The notes under the pieces are model-generated. The model was not told the origin of the DNA. It ran no database searches and saw only the letters and a list, made by a program, of their open reading frames with translations. From contig NC_037093.1 in the NCBI RefSeq assembly GCF_002994745.2, forward strand, positions 13,248,400-13,312,399: a DNA stretch of 64,000 nt, in the 5' to 3' direction. The translations under genes were made by a program, and so were the position numbers. Position 1 is the first letter of the stretch, and every line of letters starts with the position of its first letter. The DNA comes from Rosa chinensis. Taxonomy: Eukaryota > Streptophyta > Magnoliopsida > Rosales > Rosaceae. Below, piece after piece: positions 10,286-21,217 of the stretch.

Positions 10286-12237
10286 ATGGCTGTGAGCAGG
10301 CTTATTGCATCCTGTAGCCTCTTCATGTTCATCAATTTTTCTCTTTCCTTTGCACAACCACTTTCCTTCAGTTTCAATCCATCTAGCCACCTTAGTACAA
10401 ACAACATACTCTACGAAGGTGCAGCAGCCAAGCCTTCGAGAGTCATTGAACTCAATGCATATAGCAAGGATCATTTCAGGGTTGGCCGGGCCACATAAGC
10501 TGAGCCTTTGCACTTATGGGACTCTAGGTCGCAGGCAGACTTCACTACTAATTTCTCATTTGTTGTCGACACTCTTAACGATTCCCGCTCTGGTGATGGA
10601 TTTGGCTTTTTCTTGCTCCTGTTCACTTTCCCATTCCACCTAACTCAGTTGGTGCTCATCTAAGAATGTTCAACACCTCCACACGTTTTTAACCTCAATG
10701 AATCAAATTGTAATGGTTGAGTTCGACACCAGGTCCGATAAATAGGTTGATCCACAAGGAAAACACGTTGGGATCGATGTCAACACCCTCTGCTCAGTCG
10801 TTAATGCCAGTTGGAATGCAAGCAGCAATAGTGGGAAGGAGGGTCATGTACGGATAAGTTACAATTCTACTACCTAAAACTTTAGTGTGTATTGGACATA
10901 TAATGAAAGTCAAAATAACCCTGTTTTTGCATGGAACTCTTCTCTTTCTTATCCTATTTACCTTAGAAAGGTGCTTCCTGAGTGGGTCACAGTTGGTTTT
11001 TTAGATTCTACAGGATTCGGCCTTGAGCGCCACTCTATAAAATCATGGGAATTCAGTTCAAATTTGGATTTTGATGAAAGGATTGTTAAATGAAAGAAGA
11101 CTACCTTGATTGTGGTTGTTGTAGTTTCCTTCTCTGTTCTAATGATTTTTGTACTTGTGTGCTAGTTTCTAGTAAGGAAGAGAATCAAAAGGATTTGTGG
11201 AAATAATTACTTCAATGTTGGGCAAAAATCTATGAATACAGATCTTGAGAGACTAGCCTTGCTAAGACGATTTACTTACCAAGAATTATTTGCAGCATAC
11301 AAGGCTAGGCCATGGAGGATCTGGACAAGTTTATAAAGGATTTGTACAAGATGTAGGCGGTGCAGTTACTGTCAAGAGAATCTTTGCACAATCTGAACAG
11401 TATGAGAAAATCTTTACAAATGAAGTCAAGATAATAAGCCGCATAATACATCGATACCTGGTACAGTTCATTGGATGGTGTCATGAGCAAGGTGAATGCT
11501 TACTTGTTTATGCATACATGCCAAATAGCAGCCTTGATGAGCATCTATTTGGTTGTAGAACAAGCCTGTTATGGGATTTTAGGTACAAGATAGCCTTGGG
11601 CTTGGCCTCGGCCATTCATTATCTACATGAAGATGCAGAGCAGTGGGTGCTTCACAGGGATATTAAATCAGCTAACGTGCTATTGGACAATGATTCCAAT
11701 ACTAAGCTTGGAGATTTTGGCATTGCTAAGCTTATGGATTCTTGGTTTAGGACTCAAACAGCAGGGGTGGTATGGACTTTTGGATACATGACACCAGAAT
11801 ATGCAAATGGAGGAAGGACTAGTAAAGAATCAGACTAGTAAAGGAGATTTTGGCATTGCTAAGCTTGGAGTTGTAGCCTTGAAACTGGTATGTGGAAGGC
11901 GAACTTACGAGGATGGAGATTATCACTTGCCACTTTATTGGTGGGTTTGGCAGCTGTACCTTGCTGGAAATCTTCTTGATGTAGTCGACGAGAGATTAGA
12001 GATGATATTTGATCGAAATGAAATAGAATGCTTGTTAATGTTGGGTTATGGTGCACTCACCCAAAAAGCAAGGAGAGACCAAAAGCAGGACAAGTAATGA
12101 AGATTCTTCAGCTTGAAGCACCATTGCCGAAACTCCCAGCAAACATGTATGGTCATCATCTACTGCCTCAACTTCAACAACATGCTGGTTCCTCTCAGGT
12201 ATCCATGACTTCTAGCTTCGATACAGTGGGTCGCTAA
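10286..12237 (+). pseudogene. L-type lectin-domain receptor kinase pseudogene (LecRK)
   Basis: Starts with a hydrophobic signal peptide (MAVSRLIASCSLFMFINFSL). A legume-lectin domain follows in broken frames (DFTTNFSFVVDTL, GDGFGFFL, GVEFDTRSDK, HVGIDVNTLCSV, VTVGFLDSTG), then a membrane span near 11100-11165 (TLIVVVVVSFSVLMIFVLVC). The kinase keeps a Gly loop (LGHGGSGQVYKG), Lys in VKR, HRDIKSANVLLD, GDFGIAKL and TPEYANGG. The C-terminal lobe continues to VGLWCTHPKSKERPKAGQVM and a Ser-rich tail. Stops and frameshifts occur near 10498, 10746, 10875, 11091, 11165, 11310 and 11836. The intact family are plasma-membrane receptors sensing extracellular ligands. No introns are visible, as is usual for LecRKs. 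Confidence 0.93.
11843..11866 (+). repeat. 24-bp duplication of the DFG motif segment inside the LecRK pseudogene
   Basis: Bases 11843-11866 repeat 11710-11733 exactly (GGAGATTTTGGCATTGCTAA then GCTT). The second copy sits after the activation segment, next to a repeated GACTAGTAAAG, at the point where the sequence jumps to the kinase C-lobe. It looks like a filler duplication at a deletion or repair junction. Confidence 0.85.
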
Positions 12238-12857
12238 GTAGTACAACAACAACCACCAATCAGTTTCAAGGGCAACATAAAGGAGGTGGAGTTGGCTTAA
12301 GAAGTGAGTTTACAATTTAATTTCTGATTATATTTGTGGGTTTGAATTAGATAGGCATTTGTGCTTGAAGGTGTAAATTGGAAAATGATACACAATTTTA
12401 TGGTTCTATGTACCAAGCTACATGTTTAGACATGTATCATTTTCTTCATTAAAAATTTGTCTGTTTTCACCTGACTCATGCTTGTATCATGATACCATAT
12501 TTATAAATTCTTTATAATTAATGAAATAAAATATGTGTTGTCAGTAATAAATACAAGGAAATAAGGGGAAATAGTGATTCCTTTAAGGAACCACTTTCCC
12601 CCTTATTTTTCATTCCCTCAGGAAAGTATCTCCTTTCCTTTTGTATCCCAAATGCAAAAAATGAACAAATATCATTTCGTGATGCTTACTTTCTGTGAAC
12701 CAAATATGACCTAAGGTTGGTAGTAGCTATCATCCATTGACATATAATGAAGCAAGAAATAACACTATCATGCAAATACTATTGGCAACTCAAACCTTGC
12801 AAGGTAAGGCTCAAGCATATTTCTCTTTGCTTTGCAGTTCAAAATACCTCCTAACAT
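12238..12857. other. 3' flank of LecRK pseudogene with a foldback
   Basis: AT-rich and non-coding. A foldback lies at about 12557-12611: AAATAAGGGGAAATAGTGATTCC pairs imperfectly with GGAACCACTTTCCCCCTTATTT. It may be a small MITE remnant; no target duplication could be fixed. Nothing else seen. Confidence 0.45.
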
Positions 12858-13955
12858 GGTTCGAAAATTCGCTAGGCGCTAGTCGGGCAGTGACTAGGAG
12901 ACTAGCGCCCTAGGCAGGCAGTCTTTATTTGTTTAATTTATAATCTATATTTATAGGGAGAAAATTTTACAAACAGTACCCGAACTAAGGCCGACTCCTA
13001 ACTTCAATACTCGACTATGCAAAACTATCACTTTGGTACCCCAAGTTTGAAGCTCGACCTAAGAATGATACACGCCGTCCATCACATCGTTAAGTCTTTG
13101 CTACGTGGCAAACCATGAGGGCCCTCAAAATATGCCACATGGTTAGCTACTTAACGCTGTGATGGACGGCGTGTACCATTTTTGGGTCGGACTTCAAAAT
13201 TGGGGTATCAAAGTGATAGTTTTGCATAGTCGGGTACTGAAGTTAAGAATGAGCCTTAGTTCGGGCACTGTTTGTAACATTTTCTCATTTATAGGATATA
13301 AACACACATATATATATATAAGAATATATATACACTTAAAAAGTATATCTAAACACTTATTATAATTAGCAAATAAGAATAATATGAATTTTCTATAAGA
13401 TAATTCCAGTGCAGGTCGAACACATGGCCTGATGGTTCCCTATTCAGATACAAACTCACAAACCCAACAGATTAGAGAACCCAAAATTTCAACTGCACCT
13501 TCAATCTTCCAAAACCAATACGTAGATCACCAAAATCAATTTTCCACAAAGAGAATGTGATCATACCAACCAAACACAAGCCCAACTCTGTGCACACAAG
13601 TCCTATCCTGCCTATCATCCCAAACATCCATCCACCCACAACAAATCCCTGAAATGAAAATTGAAAAGTGGCGGCAAAAACATTGAGCTTGAAGAAGATG
13701 ATTGTGGCCACCCATATCTTCCCTCTTAATAGTGTTTATGAACCATGAATCGGAGCGGTCAAGGAGCTCACGATGTCTCAGCGATTGTGTATCAAGATCT
13801 GATGAGGAAGGAAGAGAAATTTCAACGCCGACGCCCAGCAAAACCTAGCCGCCTAGGCGGTTGCCCGAAACCCAGAACGCCCACCCCACCGACTTATCAT
13901 TACTCATGGTGGAGACCAACCGCCCAGCGCCTCGGCGACCAAATTTTAGAACACT
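12858..13955. mobile_element. Possible non-autonomous TIR element with CTAGGCG-rich ends (tentative)
   Basis: The left end (GGTTCGAAAATTCGCTAGGC, then GCTAGTCGGGC) and the reverse complement of the right end (GTTCTAAAATTTGGTCGCCG, then AGGCGCTGGGCGG) are loosely similar. Both ends are rich in CTAGGCG-type words otherwise rare nearby. The MULE-type MITE at 12958 lies inside. No clear target duplication was found, so the boundaries are approximate. Confidence 0.3.
12958..13286. mobile_element. Mutator-type foldback MITE, 329 bp, with 9-bp target duplication
   Basis: The left arm (GAGAAAATTTTACAAACAGT onward, to ~13105) and right arm (from ~13140 to 13286) are inverted repeats of about 140 bp. 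Shared words include CCCGAACTAAGGC, TATGCAAAACTATCACTTTG and ACACGCCGTCCATCACA. The flanks carry ATTTATAGG at 12949-12957 and again at 13287-13295, a perfect 9-bp duplication. Nine-base duplications and long terminal inverted repeats mark Mutator-like elements. It has no coding capacity and would need transposase in trans. Confidence 0.9.
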
Positions 13956-13966
13956 GCCTCCCATGA

Positions 13967-14962
13967 AAAAGCTAAATAAAGCCAGACACATTGTTTTGCC
14001 TCATTAAAAATCCTCTCATAAAAAATAAATAATAAGGCTTACACCTGCATAAAATTATTCTCCAGTAAATGCCTCCTATAAAAATTAAAATAAGAACTGT
14101 TTCATTCTAAACCAAATGTTGGTGGAATTTAGCCACTTAAAGTCGAATTTGAGATCTGAGTGATAAAAATTAAAATTAAAATCAAGCCAAACCAAATACA
14201 TTTTTGAAACAAATAAAACCTAGCTCTGCTAGGGTTGGGGATCATAGCCACCTGGCTTTGTATCTCAAAATTTCTTCTCTGCTCTTGCTGATGGAGACAC
14301 CGAAAAACTTTTGCCTCTTTCTTTTTCAGTTTTTTTTTTCATTGATAGTGGCGGAGAGCCGGTGGTGATGGTTGTCCTAGGTTGGGTTTCAATCTAACTC
14401 TGGGCCCTGGTGGGTGTTCTACAATTGGTGATAAGTGAATCCATCATTTGGATCTTAATCGAGGCGGGTTCCAGGGGCTGATCGAGGAGGGTGATTGGCC
14501 ACTAACTGGTGGACATTTTGAGGATTTCAACCTATGGGGTTTTACAGCAAGGTTGGACGCTGCGCTTGGGTATTTGATCTGGTCAGGTTCTCTAGACATC
14601 AGTGAAGGCATGCTGGTCGACCACAGGGTGGTGGTGGATGGCTGGTGCTGCCAGAATGCTAGGGCTGATGATGTAAGAAGAGGCGACGACTTGGTGAGGC
14701 TAGGATGGGTGCCCTTAGCTACTCTACTAGGGTTTCCCACTTCCTTGGGGGCTAGTGGACTTGGGTTTTAGTTTGTTATCCTTAGGCTGGATTTTCATTA
14801 GAGGCCTTTAATTTTTTATTTATTTTGTTATGATGGATGGAGAATCGTCGACCTCCTTGCTTAGAGTAGCTCCAACAACTTCCCCATATATATTTTAATT
14901 TTTCTCCACTTAGGGAAAAATGAGTATCTTTTGCTCCAACAGATTCCCTATAAATATCCCGG
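13967..14962. other. AT-rich intergenic sequence, no gene recognised
   Basis: Holds AT-rich DNA (13967-14220), then a G/T-rich stretch with a 107-codon plus-strand frame (14448-14771) whose product (MDLNRGGFQGLIEEGDWPL...) I do not recognise. The opposite strand is also partly open, so coding status is doubtful. At 14868-14950 two copies of GCTCCAACA followed by TTCCC flank an AT-rich core. Such words are common at plant MITE ends, and the unit may have been cut by the Tat-2 insertion. Confidence 0.35.
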
Positions 14963-15476
14963 TACTTATATGAGCATTTGCAAGCATAATTAGCTATAAT
15001 GAGCCATGCTCATGATCCCGCCAGCGGTACCAAATACGGCCAACTGTGTGACCTACAGAAACACAGCCAAGCAGGCTACCGCCTGAGCCTCAGCTCACCC
15101 CCGATCACAGCTAACCCGCCGCCACGCGCCGCGCCAAGATAGCATCAGAAGCTCCAGAAGCTAGGAACTGAAGCACATCAGTCCTACATCGAAAACATGG
15201 AAGAGCTCAGCCTCTTCCCTACCTATAAAAGGTTCTCTCCTCTTTCCTCATTAATTACGCATTTACTACTTACCTACTGTTATTCTGTCAACATAAATAC
15301 ATTGACTAACTTATGCATCCGAGAAGAGAAGACCGCCCAGTGCGGTCTCCCTCTGACGCCGGTTTGTATTTCACTTGATAGGTAGCGGAAGCTCTGAGAA
15401 CATTGCAAGTAATAGTCCACCCATCAGACTAGCATTAACAAAGACTTGGGCCACCGCTCAAATCTTAACATTAACA
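14963..15476 (+). repeat. Tat-2 5' LTR
   Basis: Aligns with 43844-44355 and 9366-9872. Ends ATTAACA two bases before the primer-binding site. The first bases are uncertain because the expected TG is not preserved (GGTACTTATATGAGC here, TGTACTTACATGAGC in the 3' copy). A TATAAAA box lies at 15224-15230. Confidence 0.85.
15224..15230 (+). promoter_or_regulatory. LTR TATA box, Tat-2 5' LTR
   Basis: TATAAAA in the context CCTATAAAAGG, at the same place as 9630 in Tat-1. It is the probable element promoter. Confidence 0.65.
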
Positions 15477-15477
15477 T

Positions 15478-15494
15478 TGGCGCCGTCTGTGGGA
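15478..15494 (+). other. tRNA primer-binding site (tRNA-Asp-like), Tat-2
   Basis: TGGCGCCGTCTGTGGGA lies two bases after the LTR end. The first eight bases match the complement of the 3' end of plant tRNA-Asp (TGGCGCCG...), the usual primer of Tat and Athila elements. The rest is diverged. Confidence 0.75.
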
Positions 15495-15616
15495 ACCCTT
15501 AAACAAAAGGCCATCCCACCACAACAATCACCAGGACTAAAGGTAGTTGGGGAAACGCTGAGGAGCAAGCGGATCAATCTGCCAACCCCGCGGCTAACGT
15601 TAACTGAACACTATTA

Positions 15617-17453
15617 AGCACTCCGGTCAACCCTAGCGTGGCAGGGCTCATCCCAGGTCCCGCTGACCCAAACTATAGTGGAGGCACGACCTGGCAGCAG
15701 TAGCCCACCGGGCCAGGATCTCGCCGCTATGTAGGAGCTGGCATTGGCGGACCTCCATAAGGTGAATAGGGAGAGTGAACAAGAGCGTAGAGAGAAGGCC
15801 GAGGCCCAAAAGCAGGTGGCCACGCTGATGTCAAAATTCGACGAACTGAAAAGGGTGTTGGAGGCAAACGCTAACCCAGTGCAGAGCGAGCAATTGAGGA
15901 GCACCAGACGTAGTTGACCTAATACTGGCAGATTGGTACCGGCACCAATAATACAGACGCAGGTACCGCCGAATCCCCAGAACTATTGGGAATGGGCCCA
16001 CCTCCCCTACCCCGACTAATGATGGAACGGGAAGTGGAGTCACAGCCGCACACCAACAGCTCGGCGGCTAGGGCCAGAATTGAGGGCAATGCACCTGTCC
16101 CTAGGCGGGAGCAGGTTTAGCGGAATCTCCAGGCAGGGCCCGCTGGCGACACAACCGCCCTAATCCTAGAGAGGATGCAGCAATTAGAGCAAAGGATAAT
16201 CCGAGCAGAGGCAGGTGCCCCAGCACCAATCCTAAATCCGCTTTTTGCGTCTAGACCAGGACCATTCACTGCTAGGATCTTGCAAGCCGTCAGACCAGCA
16301 TATGCAAAGACACCAAAGATGTCACATTACAACGACATGACCGACCCCCTTCGTCCACACGGGCTTCAAAAAAGTCACTAACAACAAGGGATTTGATGAC
16401 GCCACCCTCTGCCACTTGTTCAGCGAAACATTGGATAGTGAGGCGATGAGTTGGTTCTTTGAGTGCCCACTGGGATCCATCGACTCATTCCAGGCACTAT
16501 CAAATGCTTTCCTTTCTCGGTTCATCCTGCTAGCCGCCGGACATCACAACACAAGTCAGTTGTTCAACGTCAAACAGGGCGCCGAGGAAACGTTGAAGGC
16601 ATTTGTCACCAGGTAGCAGGCGGCAGCATCTCAGTGCCTCGATCTTGACAAATAATGGCATTGGCAGCCTTCAAGCAAGGACGCCTCAAGGGGCCACTTC
16701 TCTACCACCTCAATTACAATTACCCAAATGCCACGTATGACCACGTCATGGGCGAGGCAGTCATCCATGCACAGGCAGAATTCATCACATATGGAGAAAC
16801 CCCACCATCACTGCCAACACCGGCAAAGTCCGCTCAGCCCTCCTCCAGCCATCAGGAAACCGCTAACAAAACCTCTGTTACGTCGCCAACTGATAAGAAG
16901 AGAGAGTGGCAACATGGCAACTACCAGAGCAAGCGGCAGAAGGACCAACATCACAACAAGGGCAACCGCTCATCCAATGGGGATAACAGTAACAAACAGA
17001 CAGAGTCCTCTCAGCGGTATGCAGTGTTTGCAGTCCTCACAGCCTCATATAAGGAGATATACAACCAATGCAAGGACCAGATTCCGCCACCACCCACAAG
17101 AAAACACCCAAGGGTGGGGAAGCCCAAGAATACCGGCAAGTGGTGCAAATACCACGAGGACAACAGTCACAACACCAACAACTGCAATGCTCTCAAAACA
17201 GCTATTGAGATTCTGTACCGTGATGGTAAGATGGAACAATTCAAAGTGTGCCAACCACCACCTGTGGTCGCCAACATCGAACCCATACGCCGAATCAACA
17301 CCATCGATGACGGTGCTCCAAGCATGAACATGTCTCATATGCACGCGCTAACCTCCCCAAAGAATTTTGCAACATCCGCTAAGCTCCCAAGGTCTGGCTG
17401 GGAACCCATCACCTCCTCAGAGGAGGAGGAGCGCGGAGTACGTCTGCCCCACT
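15617..17453 (+). pseudogene. Tat-2 gag, degenerate
   Basis: A Lys/Glu-rich N-terminal region with coiled-coil character (EREKAEAQKQVATLMSKFDE-like, ~15760-15900) leads to the capsid domain from ~16260, which aligns with the start of the window. Breaks include a frameshift near 16345, TAG at 16614 where Tat-1 has TGG, and a stop near 16653. From 16655 the frame is open for 299 codons through the basic region and the zinc-finger-like CKYHEDNSHNTNNC (~17142-17185). This copy supplies the gag N-terminal part missing from the Tat-1 window. Confidence 0.82.
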
Positions 17454-18066
17454 ACGATCCGTTCTTGATTGACGCCATACTTGACAAGTGGTTAGTGGGA
17501 AGGGTCCTTGTTGATAGAGGATCCGCTGTCAATGGCTGCTACAACCAATTCTAGCGGAACAGAAAACCACTCCAAGATCATGAGCCGCTGCTCAGCTTCT
17601 CTGGTGACGTCACGCAACCACTCGGTTCTGACTACATGCAACTAGTTATCGGCGCTAGTCCATGTACAGCGGAGATACATACGGGGTTCATCATTGTCGA
17701 TTTCTCCAGTTCCTATAATGCCATCATCGGTCGATTGACACTCAACAAGCTCAAGTGCATCATAGCCGGTTACATGCTTCTCATGAAGTTCCCCACACCC
17801 AATGGGACGGGATGTGTGAAAGGAAGTCAGCAGCTGGCACGAGAGTGCTACTCAACGACTGTGGCACGGTCGACGTGCTGCCATGAGATCTTAACGGTAG
17901 GAAACAGAGCACCGTTGGAAAGTATTTTCGAGGATCCTAGGGATGACGAGGAGAAGTATGTCAAAAAGGAGCCTGTCAACCCAGAAACATCCTTGAGGGT
18001 TATCATCATCTCCGACAAACACCCTGAGCGGACAATCCTCATCGGCGCTCAATTAGCCCAGAGATA
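17454..18066 (+). pseudogene. Tat-2 protease segment, degenerate
   Basis: The active-site region reads LVDRGSAVN where Tat-1 has LVDSGSAVN, so the D-S-G motif is changed to D-R-G. About 15 bases are missing just after it, and a TAG follows at ~17552. The ILGR-like region AIIGRLTLNKL is present. The 17636-18067 frame then ends at TAG in the junction to RT. Not functional. Confidence 0.8.
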
Positions 18067-18074
18067 GCGGCTGA

Positions 18075-19177
18075 ACTCACCTAGTTTCTACGTGACAACG
18101 CCGCCGTCTTTGTAGGTCCTACGCTGATATGCCGGGCATCTCCCCTGAGAGTATCACACACAAGTTGTGCATAAAACCGTCCTTCTATCCTGTCAAGCAG
18201 CGGTGAAGGGCCTTCGATGAAGAAATATATCGTGCAATAGGGGAATAGGTCGCCAAACTTCAGAACATTGGGTTCATCCGCCAAGTTAATTACGCTCAAT
18301 GGATTTCCAACTTGGTTATGGTCAAGAAGCCCAACGGAAAGTGGCGGATGTGTGTTGACTTCAATGGTCTTAACAAGGCATGCCCAAAGGATAGCTTCCC
18401 GCTACCCCGCATTGATCAACTGGTCGATGCAATCGTTGGACACGAACTGCTAAGCATGATAGATGCCTTCTTTGGCTATAATCAGATCAACATGCATCCC
18501 GACGACCAGGAATGCACCACCTTCACTACCGATAAGGAATGCCTTTCGGTTTGAAGAACGCCGGTGCAACTTATCAGCGGTTGATGAATACCATTTTGGC
18601 TGAGCATCTCGGCAAGATAATAGAGGTATATGTGGACAACATGTTAGTCAAAAGCATCAAGGCCAGCAGACACGTGGCAAACCTCAGAATTATATTTGCC
18701 ATTCTCTGGCTTATGGCATGCGCCTCAACCTAGAAAAATGTTTCTTTGGCGTCACCGCCAGCAAATTTCTGGGCTACATCGTAAGTGAATGGGGCATAGA
18801 GGCCAATCCTGACAAGGTGCAGGCCATCTTCAACATGAAGGCTCCGGAATGGAAGGTGCACGTTCAGAGCCTCCAGGGAAAACTAACCACCCTATCTCGG
18901 TTCATCTCTAGACTCACTGACAAGTGCCTCCCATTTTTCAAAGTGCTGAAGAGGACCCACAAGAAGGTAATTGACTAGACACCAGATTATGAGGCGGCAT
19001 TCCAAAGCTTGAAGGAATACTTGGCATCAGTCCCACTTCTTTCCATTCCTGTACCATGGGAGGTACTGTACATCTACTTGGAGGTATCCCCATCAGGGAT
19101 AATCTGCACCATTGTACGACGAGAGGGCTAAGAGGAGCTCCCCGTATTCTACGCCGGTAGGAGCATGAATGGGGCGA
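18075..19177 (+). pseudogene. Tat-2 reverse transcriptase and start of RNase H (5' half of split pol)
   Basis: RT motifs are readable but broken: WISNLVMVKKPNGKWRMCVD, SMIDAFFGYNQI, MPFGLKNAGATYQ. The catalytic box at 18629-18640 reads YVDN instead of YVDD, losing a metal-binding Asp. Frameshifts occur near 18535 and 18710, and stops near 18205, 18247, 18977 and 19129 (several are CAG/CAA or TGG changed to a stop relative to Tat-1). The sequence stops at 19177, where the nested Athila-like LTR begins, and resumes at 37912. Confidence 0.88.
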
Positions 19178-21035
19178 TGATTACACGCATTTCTATGCAT
19201 GTAATTGTATCTAAAACATGATAAATTAGCTAATCCTCAAGTTAATTATTATGTAATTAATCCATTTTCATTTATATTGTAGTAAATAAGCGGAGTTGTG
19301 GATTTCGGAAGAAGTTGTGCAAAATTGGAGTAAAATGAAGTTTTCGACAAAAGGACAAAAAGTCAACGCCAAGTCAACTGTGGTGAATGACATCAAAGAA
19401 GCGGAATCGGATTACCTTCGATAATATACCCGAAAGGGAACCGACATGAGAAAAAGAAAAAAAAGAAAAAAAAAAGAGAGAACAAAATAAGAGGAAGCAC
19501 AGCTTGATTAATTAAGTAACTAATCAAGTGGTTGATTAATTACCTTAATTAAGTAAGCAAAAAGGGAATAGCATGCACACCCCCCACTTGCATGTGATGC
19601 GGCCAATTAAGAAAAGAAAAAGAAATTTTTTTTTTGTTTCTTTTTGTCATCCAATCAGATGCTAGCATTCCCTATCCCTCCTCACCAACTAGCATGTGGA
19701 GATTATCAATTATCCTCACCACCCATATATATATATATATATATATATATCCCCTCCTCTCCAACCAGCCGCAAACTCCACAAAAACTCCAGATCCTCTC
19801 TCTTCTTCAACAGTGCCGCAACACATACCACCCACCTCCATTTTTATCCTTCCTTCCCATTTTCTCTCACCCATCACCTCACACTCTCTCCCCTTCCCTT
19901 CTTCATTTTCAAATTTCAATCTTTTGAGATTGGACACTCAAGGCTTCAAGGAAATCATCATCAAGAGCACACATCCATTTTTGGGTAGTTGAGTGAACAA
20001 ATTATTTAGTTCATACTAGCTCATAGTTAGAAGTGACCAAACTAACTCTCCTCTCTCTTCCTTATTATCTCTTTCATAATTTTTCTATGCTTTTGATGAT
20101 GTATTTGAGTATGGGTAGTGAGTAGTTCAATTTTGGGAGTTAGGGTTGTGAAGCCCTAACTCATCTTGTATAAATATTGATGCTTTAATTTTAATAAATG
20201 CAATTTCCATTGTGTATGCTTTAAATCCGAATTTATTGGTCCTTAGAAGCATGTTTCTAGGCTTTGTCACCCTTTGAAATTATGTTGTGGGCAATTGTGA
20301 TGAGTAGATTGATAAATTGACAACTTATTGGTCTTGTTGCATCTAGGATTTTAGTGTGGAACCATTAGCTAGCTTAATTGTAGCTAAGCTTACTTGAGTC
20401 TCTATTATCTTGCTCTCTAGGCCTCTAATTTTGGATATTGCGGCCTTAACCGGCGTAATGCCCAAATTAGAGAGTTGATTTTGGCCCTAACCAGCATAAT
20501 CGATATACCGAAAGGATAATTGGTTTAGTAGCCTTGATCGGTACTAGATACGGGACTTGACACATATAGGAAATGCATACATTTGTGAAATTGGCGTCGA
20601 TATTTGCAAGATAGTTAGTGTGAATCACCCGAAACTCCCATGTTCCCATTAATTTGAAAATTCAAATTTAATTTCTTGCTTGATAATTAATTGTTTGCTT
20701 TTATTTTAGTTTGCATTTAATTTAGTTAATTCTCAATTCAAAACTCCCAAACAAAATTCTACCTTCCATTGTGCATAACTCATTTGGGCTACAAGTTAGT
20801 GGCTTTGATTAGGCTCAGTGTGAGCTAAGCCAAGTATTGCCGAGGCTTGGTGACTTGTGAATATTATTTTGCTTTATTTCATTTTTATTTTTCATTGTAT
20901 GCTTTTAAGTTACTCTAGCGCCAATTACCTCGGTTAGGTCCAACGCCTAATCCCCGAGGTACGATAATCAAGGTTCAAATATTTCCCTTACTTGACAACG
21001 ATTCGTATGCTTGCGAGAGTTTATGAATCAAGTCA
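19178..21035 (+). repeat. Athila-like 5' LTR, 1858 bp
   Basis: Starts TGATTACACGCATTTC and ends GAATCAAGTCA. It matches 33486-35099 plus 37693-37911. It includes an (AT)n run at 19724-19750 that is much shorter in the 3' copy (34022-34036), and a TATAAATATTGATG box near 20171. Short open frames inside it are not coding. Confidence 0.93.
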
Positions 21036-21036
21036 A

Positions 21037-21054
21037 TGGCTCCATTGCTGGGGA
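21037..21054 (+). other. tRNA-Asp primer-binding site, Athila-like element
   Basis: TGGCTCCATTGCTGGGGA starts two bases after the LTR end. It differs at three positions from the complement of the tRNA-Asp 3' end typical of Athila (TGGCGCCGTTGCCGGGGA). Confidence 0.8.
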
Positions 21055-21217
21055 CTAGGGTCTTCGGATCTTAATCCCTTGGTAATTGGCATTTTCGGTC
21101 ACTTTTAGCATACTTTTATTTTTATTTTTACTTATATATCTTGTTTCTTTGTTTAGTTGCTTATTTTTCGTTTTGATTTTTCATTTATTTGGTTAGTTTA
21201 GTCTAATTTAGTATTAC

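Noticed and set aside
14448..14771. 107-codon plus-strand frame before Tat-2
   Set aside because: No recognisable motif, the opposite strand is also open over most of it, and no splice or promoter evidence.
19634..19992. Pro/Ser/His-rich frames in the Athila-like 5' LTR, repeated at 33884-34278
   Set aside because: These are three overlapping frames in CT-rich LTR sequence, present only because the LTR is duplicated. No conserved protein.
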